From the NCBI GenBank assembly GCA_020636075.1, contig JACJYO010000003.1:310001-374000 (forward strand): DNA of 64,000 nucleotides, read 5' to 3'. Positions 9,801-17,612 of this stretch are shown here, piece after piece. Within the stretch, counting starts at the first letter, position 1. Every line of letters starts with the position of its first letter. Position numbers and translations under genes: made by a program. The notes under the pieces are model-generated. The model was given only the letters and a program-made list of their open reading frames with translations. It did not search any database and was not told the origin of the DNA. Origin of the DNA: Lewinellaceae bacterium (GTDB lineage Bacteria; Bacteroidota; Bacteroidia; Chitinophagales; Saprospiraceae).

Positions 9801-10900
9801 TCAACCTCAAATACTCCAGTAAAGATGCCCGGGATATTGCTGCCGCCATAGAGCAGGTGAGTAGCCAACTCTTTTTCGACAGCGTGTTTATCCATTTACT
9901 GGTTACCGATACCAGCGATACCAATCTTTATCCCACCAAGAGTCATATCAAAGCAGCTTTTGAGCAGGTTAAACAGCAGGCCAAAGCCGAAGATGTGCTG
10001 GTCGCTTATTTTTCCGGACATGGTGTGAGTTATGGCGATGCCGATCAGGCGCTGTTTTACTACCTCACCATGGACATCAGCAGCGACAACCTCAGCGATG
10101 CCGGCGTACGCGACAACCGCTCCGTTTCGAGCGCGGAACTTACCAATTGGATCAACGACATTCCCGCGCAAAAGCAAGTGCTCATTCTCGATGCCTGCAA
10201 TTCGGGCCGGGTCGTGGAAAATTTGGCCGCAGGCCAAAAGGAGTTGAGTTCCTCCCAAATCCGCGCCCTCGACCGTATGAAAGACCGCACGGGCATGTTT
10301 GTGCTCACCGGCTCGGCAGCCGACAAGGTGAGCTACGAGGCCGGGCAATACGGCCAGGGCTTGCTCACCTATAGCCTGCTGCAAGGCATGAGCGGCCTGG
10401 CGCTTACCGCCGACAAGCGGGTGGATGTGAGCACCTTGTTCGAATATGCGCGGGATGTGGTTCCACAGTTGGCCAAGGGAATCGGGGGGGTGCAGACACC
10501 GATGATGGTGGGGCCGCTTCGTGGTAGTTTTGATATCGGCGTGGTTAATGAGCAGGTGAGCATCCCGCTGCCGCAGGTGAAGCCCGTGTTTGTCCGGAAT
10601 AATTTCCTGGATGAAAACGCCTTCGACGATGTGCTGGGCCTGACCAACGCCCTGGGCGAATATTTTCAGGAAATCACCGCCCGCGGTGCACAATCTGACC
10701 TGGTATACGTGGATGTGAACGAATATGAAAACGCCTATTCCATAAAGGGGCTCTACACGGTCAACGGTAATGACGTAACAGTACGTGGGCGGTTGTTTCA
10801 GGGCAAGAGTTCGAAAGGTGTGTTTACAGTAACGGGCAAAAAAACGGACCTGCCGGCGCTGGTGGAGGCGATTATGGATAAGGTGGCGGGGATGCTTTAA
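6803..10900 (+). CDS. Secreted WD40-propeller/caspase-like peptidase, paralog 3
   Basis: 1365 aa from the ATG at 6803. That start gives a clean signal peptide (MKISLAIFFFLSSALLYA before Gln); the in-frame ATG at 6716 lies in the repeat element and is rejected. The N-terminal ~800 residues are highly diverged WD40 blades (for example FSPDGRKLLVALG, VWDVQNDRLIHRIEG), clearly older than the regular blades of paralog 2. The linker DWVVTAPSGLFDASPG, an Ig-like segment, a C14 domain with His1073 (YFSGHG) and Cys1132 (LDACNSG), and the TolB-like C-terminus follow. The sensor half is divergent while the protease half nearly matches paralog 2, so a shared protease is paired with different sensors. Confidence 0.92.
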   Translation: MKISLAIFFFLSSALLYAQRPVVVSRQEGHTGFVDFVRFSPNGQLALSKSGSETALWDLAIGKFVRFVEIPGAKSVLCFTSNGQGVVGIQEDGKLVSWDLFSEDDVWQMQLPETPVTTQVSPDERTLAVLFEGQIWCINLDTGQLRWQKKWSKTPDTYPMLHFSADGATVTIRKGTTGKPVGTFDSMTGRKRKCIRFEEVWQSDSLLFVKNDRIALLTGDRETLQLIDYQNSLMVTLPRFDLPVTDFAFSPDGRKLLVALGGPAIFTLTSPGRPAKRGGSGALLVWDVQNDRLIHRIEGVTDGVLSIDISADGTRCLSGGYDSGVYLWNVENGKELFRMQRDVVMETNIRFTPDFRIAAMSKFDGSMKTWGLEQRDDLYFHPEKGVETFALSPDRKVLLRSGRRYSPDLLEMDTLKILGKLNDRHNCFQVGTAIDFSPDGKMALIGSSEEWRVMSPLLFPPIPGDSVQNFVLGPFQDTIGINMRGDTLYGKVKVFSEQVPREVKSDTETRTETVLKHSVDFSPDFFNVSLWDLEKRESVRVFPVFNHNWHPISAVRFSPDGRLGIAQVLDKAMEHLDDYGSYLENKLMGWNLATGRALENPFGKNAFHAVRFEGPESRAATIGPDNTAKGPTPIGTVVTEWTLADGQIRQQYVHDSLVKAVAFHPGGQKICTLTQGDVLTEWDTQTGKKVRQLEGVAASEYLTYAPDPNYVVVGKGVKTIWNLNTGKATLEIGNLHRNSDDPFFEDHSASQVSQLHFLPKDNYVISTTYDGTVQGWDYKNGTERFTLFFPGEKDWVVTAPSGLFDASPGALENMYFRLGTEIIELEQLKERYYEPGLLQKLLGFSKDPVRSVEGFNSIALYPLVRLQLDTLANQLTFHLSPRNGGLGKVSIFINDKEIIEDANPPEGLDKIRDTVGIIELGKYAQYFLFDTLNVVSVRAYNQAGWLKSAPKSIVYQPAFASSRGKNDNRSGNAAPLRRLARKPALHAIIVGTSEYAGSQLNLKYSSKDARDIAAAIEQVSSQLFFDSVFIHLLVTDTSDTNLYPTKSHIKAAFEQVKQQAKAEDVLVAYFSGHGVSYGDADQALFYYLTMDISSDNLSDAGVRDNRSVSSAELTNWINDIPAQKQVLILDACNSGRVVENLAAGQKELSSSQIRALDRMKDRTGMFVLTGSAADKVSYEAGQYGQGLLTYSLLQGMSGLALTADKRVDVSTLFEYARDVVPQLAKGIGGVQTPMMVGPLRGSFDIGVVNEQVSIPLPQVKPVFVRNNFLDENAFDDVLGLTNALGEYFQEITARGAQSDLVYVDVNEYENAYSIKGLYTVNGNDVTVRGRLFQGKSSKGVFTVTGKKTDLPALVEAIMDKVAGML

Positions 10901-10902
10901 AT

Positions 10903-10975
10903 AATGATGAATGATGAATGAGGATTTACACCCTCCCGGAAAGGTGAACCTATTCATCATTCATCATTCATCATT
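10903..10975. repeat. Inter-caspase hairpin repeat, copy 3
   Basis: Arms of GATGAAT repeats (about 10903-10921 and 10953-10975) flank the core TTTACACCCTCCCGGAAAGG plus TGAAC, in the same orientation as copy 2. It starts two bases after the stop of paralog 3 and lies 20 bases before the ATG of paralog 4. No copy is present between paralogs 4 and 5. Confidence 0.85.
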
Positions 10976-10995
10976 AAGATAAGAATCCATTAACC

Positions 10996-13716
10996 ATGAA
11001 AACAATCTTCTTGTCATTGTCGCTCCTGAGTACGCTCACGTTGTGGGGCCAGTCACTTCAGCTGATTGTGCCGACCGGCCATACGAACAAGGTTTATTCA
11101 GTAACTTTTTCTCCCGACGGTCAATTTGCATTGACCGCCAGCGAAGATAATACGGCAAAGCTTTGGAATCTGAAGACCGGGCGCGAACTACAATCATTCG
11201 TCGGGCACGGCCGGACGGTGCGATTCGCAAAATTTTCGGTTGATGGTAAATTTGTTATCACTAGTGGATATGATGGGACAACCCGACGCTGGGACCTGTA
11301 CGGGAATATCCTGGATACCCTGAAAGGAATTTCAGAAGTGGAATATTTTGAGGGTTCACATGGTTTAAAAGACTCCCTGTACGGTAGTGTGGTTACCATT
11401 GAGGACTCAACAGGCCGGTTTTTTCAGACCCTTCAGGGCTATGCTGTTCCGGTTGCCGTTGCCGAGTTTTCTCCTGACGGGCAACAGATATTAATTAGAA
11501 GCACCAGAAAAGCAGAAGACTGGCAACAATATTGGGATTTGAACAAAGGTGTCCTGATGAATTATCAAGGCCACCCGTTCGGCCCACCTTTTATAAGAGA
11601 CGCGCTATCCCAAGTTGCACGATCGCCTCGTGAAGTTATCCTTTCACCCGATCGCAACATGACATTACGGCGCCAACGAGAAGCGGTGCTTTTCACAAAT
11701 AATAACAATGGTAGTACCCTCCGCCTCAGCACGGAGCCCCCGTTCAGGGGTGCTTCCTGTGTGGCTTTTTCTCCTGACGGGAAAACAATATTGGCAGGAA
11801 CTACCGAAAATGAAGCCATCCGCTGGGATACTTCCGGGCGCCAGTTAACTACATTCAAAGGACACACACTCTGGCTGTCATCCGTAGCGGCATCACCCGA
11901 TAATAAATTCCTGGTGACAAGCAGTTTGGATAGAACGATTAAACTTTGGGATACGACCGGGACCTTGCTGGCTACCTTGATCACCGTTGATTCCAATAAT
12001 TGGGTGGTCACTACACCCAATGGGCTTTTTGATGCTTCCCCCGGCGCTATGCACCATTTGTACTATGTATTCGATCTTGAAATTTACGAGCTCGAACAGC
12101 TCAAAGAGCGTTACTACGAGCCGGGGTTACTGCCCAAAGTGCTGGGCTATACTCCGGGCGGTCTTCGCAAAGTCGATGCTTTAGAAAAAATGGTGCTCCA
12201 ACCCCCCAAAATCAGCAAGGTTTCCGATCAGGGTGCCAAGAGGAACGTACAACTCATCGAACGAAACGGAGGTATCGGCCCTGTGGTGCTCCTGCTGAAC
12301 GGAAATATCGAACTTGACAAAAATGTAAATCCGGAAAACAAAACTGAATTTACGCTTGATCTTGGGCGATTCGCCCGTTATTTTATACCGGATTCCGCCA
12401 ATCACCTCTCCTTGCGGGCCTATAATCAGGATGGTTGGCTGAGGGGGCCGAATTACGATTTTCAATACTTCCCGGAGAAGACCGGAAGTAAAAATGCCGG
12501 GGATACGGATACGGCAACCAAGCCAGTATCCCTGCGCGCGCAAAGGGATGCCCCGCTGGAGGCAATCAGTTTTTACGCCCTGGTTGTGGGTACTTCCGAA
12601 TACTCCAACGACGGTTTAAGCAGGCTCAAGTACGCCGATAAGGACGCTGAAGCCTTTGCCGAAGCATTGTCTACAACGAGTACCCAACTTTTTGGAAATG
12701 TTGAGATCAAAGTCCTGACCACCAACCGCGAACCCTGGCCCCGAAAGGCTGAGATCCAGCAGGCACTCGAAGATTTTGCTCGAAAAGCCAAACCTGATGA
12801 TGTCTTGTTGGTATACTTTTCCGGTCATGGCACTGCCTATCCGCCCAATAGTGAAAAAGGCCAGTTTTATTACCTCACGGTGGATATAAGCTCCGGCAAC
12901 CTGGGTGACCCGGTAGTGCTTAACACCCGGGCTGTAGCGCAAGACAGCCTCGAGTTTTGGATCAATCAGATCGTTGCCCGAAAACGCATTCTGATCCTCG
13001 ATGCCTGTAACTCCGGAAAAGCCATAGGCGCTAAAGATCTGGGCAATGATCAGCGCCGGGCCTTGGAGCAATTAAAGGATAAAAGTGGCATGTTTGTGCT
13101 GGCAGGAAGTGCCTCCGATCAGTTCAGTTACGAATCCGACCGATTTCGACACAGCCTGCTTACTTACAGCCTGCTTAATAACATGCCCCTCGTAGCAGCG
13201 GAGCATCAAAAGAATATCGATGTAAGCCATCTTTTCAACAAAACACTGGATAATGTGGAGCAACTGGCCAGGCAAATTGGGGAGGAACAACAACCCAAGA
13301 TGATCGGAAACGGCGGTTTTGCCATCGGTCGGATTGATGGTGCCCCGCCCTATAAGGTTCCGCAAGCCTTACCGGTTGTTATTCGTACCAATTTTGTGAA
13401 TCAAAAGATCAAAGATGTCGTGCATTTATCCCGGGAAGTCAACCGGTATTTTGATAACTTATCTGCTAAAACCACTCCGCTCCTGGCGTTCTCGGATGTT
13501 GCCGAATACTACGGCGATCATTATTATCTGAGTGGGAAATATACCCTGACCGACAGGAAAATTACAGGAGAAGCCTATCTCTACTACAACGACGATGAAG
13601 TGGTGAACTTCCCGTTTTCCGGTACTGCAGATGAACTTGATAAGCTGACTAAATTTATATTTAATGAGGTGACGGAGTATGTAAAAGTGCCCGAAATACC
13701 TTCTGAAAAACGGTAA
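10996..13716 (+). CDS. Secreted WD40-propeller/caspase-like peptidase, paralog 4 (short form)
   Basis: 906 aa. Signal peptide MKTIFLSLSLLSTLTLWG before Gln. About seven WD40 repeats are visible, the first two and last two regular and the middle ones degenerate, so a single propeller rather than two. The linker NWVVTTPNGLFDASPG, an Ig-like segment (GPVVLLLNGNIELD) and a C14 caspase domain follow, with His611 (YFSGHGTAY) and Cys671 (LDACNSGKAIG). The C-terminal domain (FSDVAEYYGDHYYLSGKY) is the most diverged of the five and ends in a charged tail instead of the VEKVAGML of its relatives. It is the outlier of the array, probably an early duplicate. Confidence 0.92.
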   Translation: MKTIFLSLSLLSTLTLWGQSLQLIVPTGHTNKVYSVTFSPDGQFALTASEDNTAKLWNLKTGRELQSFVGHGRTVRFAKFSVDGKFVITSGYDGTTRRWDLYGNILDTLKGISEVEYFEGSHGLKDSLYGSVVTIEDSTGRFFQTLQGYAVPVAVAEFSPDGQQILIRSTRKAEDWQQYWDLNKGVLMNYQGHPFGPPFIRDALSQVARSPREVILSPDRNMTLRRQREAVLFTNNNNGSTLRLSTEPPFRGASCVAFSPDGKTILAGTTENEAIRWDTSGRQLTTFKGHTLWLSSVAASPDNKFLVTSSLDRTIKLWDTTGTLLATLITVDSNNWVVTTPNGLFDASPGAMHHLYYVFDLEIYELEQLKERYYEPGLLPKVLGYTPGGLRKVDALEKMVLQPPKISKVSDQGAKRNVQLIERNGGIGPVVLLLNGNIELDKNVNPENKTEFTLDLGRFARYFIPDSANHLSLRAYNQDGWLRGPNYDFQYFPEKTGSKNAGDTDTATKPVSLRAQRDAPLEAISFYALVVGTSEYSNDGLSRLKYADKDAEAFAEALSTTSTQLFGNVEIKVLTTNREPWPRKAEIQQALEDFARKAKPDDVLLVYFSGHGTAYPPNSEKGQFYYLTVDISSGNLGDPVVLNTRAVAQDSLEFWINQIVARKRILILDACNSGKAIGAKDLGNDQRRALEQLKDKSGMFVLAGSASDQFSYESDRFRHSLLTYSLLNNMPLVAAEHQKNIDVSHLFNKTLDNVEQLARQIGEEQQPKMIGNGGFAIGRIDGAPPYKVPQALPVVIRTNFVNQKIKDVVHLSREVNRYFDNLSAKTTPLLAFSDVAEYYGDHYYLSGKYTLTDRKITGEAYLYYNDDEVVNFPFSGTADELDKLTKFIFNEVTEYVKVPEIPSEKR

Positions 13717-13784
13717 TTTGCCACCTCCTTGGGTCATAGCCATTAACTGAGGGGGTAATAGATTGACGATTAATCATTTTTACT

Positions 13785-16700
13785 ATGAAGCATACCATCG
13801 CATTCTTTCTGTTTTTTTTGACCTTAAACATCATAGCCGCTCAAAAACCACACCTGGTAATACCCATCGGGAATACGCAGGGCGTAACAGACGTGGCATA
13901 TTCGCCCGATGGAAAATACATGCTGACCGGAAGCGGCGGCTTGATGATCGGCGCTTCGGGCATCGCCGTTTTATGGGATACGTTGGGCCATGAATTACAG
14001 GTCTTCCGGGGCCATGAATCGGCTGTCAGTGCTGTGGCTTTTTCACCCAATGGGAAACAGGTGCTCACCGGCAGCTCAGACCAAACGGCAAAACTCTGGG
14101 ACCTGCAGGGCCGCGAAATCCAAACGTTTCGGGGGCATTCGTTTGGGATAAGCGCGGTAGCCTTTTCACCCGATGGGAAATATATCCTGACCGGCGGAGA
14201 TGAAACAGCCAGGCTATGGGATTTGCAGGGAAAACAGATCCGCGTGATTAAAACAGGGAACCGATCGGTACGGGCTGCGGTCTTTTCACCCAACGGAAAA
14301 CAAATACTCACTGCCACCGATGATGGGACAGCTAAGCTGTGGAGCCTCCAGGGACAACTCCTCCAAACATTTAAGGAGCACCTGGAAATTGAGGATGTAG
14401 CCTTTTCGCCGGATGGGAAATATATCCTGACGAGCAGCTGGTTTGAAACAGTCAAACTGTGGGATATCCAGGGCAAAGAACTGCACACGTTTGAAGGGCA
14501 TAATTTAGGCGCCACAACCGTTTGCTTTTCACCGGATGGCAAACAATTCGTAGTTGGGTGCAAAGGCGGCCAGATCAAGTTCTGGGATTTGGAGGGCAAT
14601 GAAATAAAAACACTGGAATACGGCGAATGGGTGCAGGCGGTCTGTTATGCGCCGGATGGTAAAACCATATTGGTCGGCGGTCGCGATCGCTCAACCAAAA
14701 TACTGGATCTGCAGGGCCGGAATATTCGGACGATCCGCGGCCATTCGGAAGGTGTTTTGTCCGTAGACTTTTTGCCCGCCAATCCGGCGCAAGGTCCGCG
14801 TTTTTTATTCGGCAGCGACGACAAAACCACCAGGCTCTGGGATGTGGAGGCGCGGGAAAATATTGCCCTGCAAGGACCTGGCGGTGGACTTATATCCGAA
14901 GCCTTCTCCCTCGCGGACAAGGAACTATTGCTGCTGAGCAGCGGTGCCGGGGACGGCGCGGTCAAATTATCGGACTATCGCGGGCAGGAACGCTGGTCCA
15001 AACCTCCTGCCCGATTCGGGTTTGAGGGAGCCTGCTTTTTACATGTTGACGGCAGGCCGCAAATACTCGCCACGGAGCGCGATGTTGTCACGATATGGGA
15101 TGCCGGGGACAACCAACTTCGAACCTTCGAATACAAAGGCCTCGGTGGCCATATAGTACCCGCCCCGGACGGTAAGTCCTTCGTAGTGCCGATCAATAAC
15201 CGTAATGGCTACGAGTTCGATCGGATAGATTTGAATGGGCAGTTAATGCAAACGTTTAAAGGGCATTCGGATATGATCAAAGCCCTTGCTTTTTCACCCG
15301 ATGGGCAACGCATTGTTTCCGCCTCTGGTGGCGACGAAAACACCGTCAAAATCTGGGACCTCCAGGGGCATCAACTTAAATCGTTCAAGGGACATAAACT
15401 GCCGATTAGTTCCGTAGCGTTTTCGCCGGACGGTCAGCAGGTATTGACCGGTAGTTGGGACAATACGGCCAAACTCTGGGACCTGAACGGTCAGTTGATC
15501 CATACGTTCCAGGGGCATACCGATGCGATCAATGAAGTGGCTTTTGTAGCTGCCGACGGTGGGCTGCTGGCGCTTACCGGCAGCAGTGACAATACGGCCA
15601 AACTCTGGGATGTGCAAACCGGCGCCTTGCGCGCAACGCTGGTCGCCGTCGATGCTACCGATTGGGTAGTGATAATACCCGACGGCTTGTTCGACGCCTC
15701 GCCCGGCGCTATGCGGCTCATGTATTTCGTTGCCGGCCTGGAAGTCATCGAACTGGAACAGCTCAAGGAGCGCTATTTCGAACCCGGTCTGCTGGGCAAA
15801 ATTTTAGGTACGGTCAAAGAACAAATCCGCGACGTGTCGGCTATGAACAAGGTAGAAGTGCCGCTATACCCTGAAATTACTGCTTCGGTTAAGGAAGACC
15901 AGCTCACTATTCAACTCAAGGTCCGCTCCGGCGGACTGGGCAAACTCAGCCTGTTCATCAATGGCAAGGAAGTAGACGAAAACCTCAACACAGGCAGCAA
16001 AACGGACTATGCCATCGACCTGAAAACCTACGAAAAATATTACCTGCCCGGCGTCAACACCCTTGCCCTGCGCGCTTATAACAGCGACAACTGGCTGAAA
16101 AGTCCTGCCTACGAACTCGCCTACACGCCGCCCGCCGCCAGCAAGGGTACCGGAAGCAACAACACCGAACAACCAACGCTCGGGCCCGGCAAACCGCAAC
16201 TATTCGCCATCGTCGTCGGTACTTCCGACTACAGCGGTACCCAACTCGACCTGCGCTTCCCAGACCTCGATGCCCTGGCAATCTCCCAGGCGCTGCAGGC
16301 CGCCGGCAAAGCGCTGTTTGCCGATCGGGTGCACCTCCGCCTGTTGACCTCAGGCGGTAAAGCACCGGCGGAAATGGCCTCGAAAAAAAATATCGCCGCC
16401 ACATTCGCCGACTTTGCCAAACAGGCCAAACCCACCGACATCCTGCTGATCTACTTTTCCGGCCACGGAATCAACTACGGCAATGCTGAAAAAAGCCAGT
16501 TTTATTATTTGACAAAAGACATCGCCAGTCCCGACCTGGACGATCCCGACGTGCGGAAAAACTACACGGTTTCTTCCGATGACCTGACGCAATGGCTCAC
16601 CGCCATTCCGGCCCAAAAACAGGTGATGATCCTCGACGCCTGCAACTCGGGCAAGGTTGTGGAGGCATTTGCCGCTATCGGCGCGCGAGGGCTGAGCTCA

Positions 16701-17351
16701 TCCCAAATTCGCGCCTTTGACCGCATGAAAGACCGCACCGGCATGTTTATCCTTACCGGTGCTGCTGCCGACAAGGTGAGTTTTGAAGCCAGCCAATTTG
16801 GCCAGGGGCTGCTCACCTACAGCCTGTTGCAGGGCATGAGCGGTTTGGCGCTCACGTCCGATAAACGCGTGGATGTGCTGACGCTTTTCCAATACGCACG
16901 CGACCAGGTGCCCGAGCTGGCAAAAAGTATCCGGCAGGTACAAATCCCCGTGTTGGCTTTCCCGCAGGGTGGCGCCAGCTTCGACATTGGGGTTGTGGAT
17001 GCCGGGGTGAAAATCCCGCTGGCCCAAGTCAAGCCGGTGTTTATCCGGAATGTTTTTCAGGATGAAAACAGTTTCGACGATGCGCTGGGGCTGACCAACA
17101 CACTGGCCGGCTATTTTCAGGAAATCACTGCCCGCGGCGCGCAGGCCGATTTGATCTATGTGGATGTGAACGAATACGAAAATGCCTATTCCATCAAAGG
17201 GCTCTACAGCGTAGACGGCAACACAGTGAACGTGCGTGGCCGATTGTTTCAGGGAAAAACGCCCAAGGGTGAATTCTCCCTGAGTGGCAAGAAAGACAAA
17301 ATTCCGGCGCTAGTGGAGGCCATTGTAGACAAGGTAGCGGGGATGCTGTAA
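13785..17351 (+). CDS. Secreted WD40-propeller/caspase-like peptidase, paralog 5
   Basis: 1188 aa. Signal peptide MKHTIAFFLFFLTLNIIAA before Gln. Fourteen WD40 repeats can be counted to residue ~620, consistent with two seven-bladed propellers; blades 7-11 are degenerate. The linker DWVVIIPDGLFDASPG, an Ig-like segment (KLSLFINGKEVDENL), a C14 domain with His894 (YFSGHG) and Cys953 (LDACNSG), and the TolB-like C-terminus (IYVDVNEYENAYSIKGLY) follow. It groups with paralog 1 in the caspase domain. The 68-base gap upstream lacks the hairpin repeat found in the other three gaps. Last gene of the array. Confidence 0.92.
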   Translation: MKHTIAFFLFFLTLNIIAAQKPHLVIPIGNTQGVTDVAYSPDGKYMLTGSGGLMIGASGIAVLWDTLGHELQVFRGHESAVSAVAFSPNGKQVLTGSSDQTAKLWDLQGREIQTFRGHSFGISAVAFSPDGKYILTGGDETARLWDLQGKQIRVIKTGNRSVRAAVFSPNGKQILTATDDGTAKLWSLQGQLLQTFKEHLEIEDVAFSPDGKYILTSSWFETVKLWDIQGKELHTFEGHNLGATTVCFSPDGKQFVVGCKGGQIKFWDLEGNEIKTLEYGEWVQAVCYAPDGKTILVGGRDRSTKILDLQGRNIRTIRGHSEGVLSVDFLPANPAQGPRFLFGSDDKTTRLWDVEARENIALQGPGGGLISEAFSLADKELLLLSSGAGDGAVKLSDYRGQERWSKPPARFGFEGACFLHVDGRPQILATERDVVTIWDAGDNQLRTFEYKGLGGHIVPAPDGKSFVVPINNRNGYEFDRIDLNGQLMQTFKGHSDMIKALAFSPDGQRIVSASGGDENTVKIWDLQGHQLKSFKGHKLPISSVAFSPDGQQVLTGSWDNTAKLWDLNGQLIHTFQGHTDAINEVAFVAADGGLLALTGSSDNTAKLWDVQTGALRATLVAVDATDWVVIIPDGLFDASPGAMRLMYFVAGLEVIELEQLKERYFEPGLLGKILGTVKEQIRDVSAMNKVEVPLYPEITASVKEDQLTIQLKVRSGGLGKLSLFINGKEVDENLNTGSKTDYAIDLKTYEKYYLPGVNTLALRAYNSDNWLKSPAYELAYTPPAASKGTGSNNTEQPTLGPGKPQLFAIVVGTSDYSGTQLDLRFPDLDALAISQALQAAGKALFADRVHLRLLTSGGKAPAEMASKKNIAATFADFAKQAKPTDILLIYFSGHGINYGNAEKSQFYYLTKDIASPDLDDPDVRKNYTVSSDDLTQWLTAIPAQKQVMILDACNSGKVVEAFAAIGARGLSSSQIRAFDRMKDRTGMFILTGAAADKVSFEASQFGQGLLTYSLLQGMSGLALTSDKRVDVLTLFQYARDQVPELAKSIRQVQIPVLAFPQGGASFDIGVVDAGVKIPLAQVKPVFIRNVFQDENSFDDALGLTNTLAGYFQEITARGAQADLIYVDVNEYENAYSIKGLYSVDGNTVNVRGRLFQGKTPKGEFSLSGKKDKIPALVEAIVDKVAGML

Positions 17352-17612
17352 CATCGCGTACACGCTGACTTTGCCGATGGCAAAACGATTTTATTACCCG
17401 GGCGATACGGAGAACATGGAACGCTAAACTCAGTGCACGCTGCACCTCCGTGGCGCATTTATTAGCATTTCAACGTTTCCTCTTTTGATACGGCCTCCTA
17501 AAATGGGTAAATCAACCGACACTGCCTACTTTCGCAGCGTGCAATGCACTTGTCCAGGATTTCAGATTGACTTGAGACTTGAACGAGTTGTACTATTTAA
17601 CGCCTTCAAATT
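17352..17612. other. Gap between caspase array and maeB, with a degraded repeat
   Basis: No gene seen. Positions ~17387-17470 contain words (ACGGAGAACATGG and CACCTCCGTGGCGCATTTA) recalling the CACCACGGAGG inverted-repeat family found elsewhere in the window, but the arms no longer match well. A TACTTTCG near 17526 resembles a Bacteroidota -7 box and could belong to a maeB promoter; this is weak. Confidence 0.4.
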
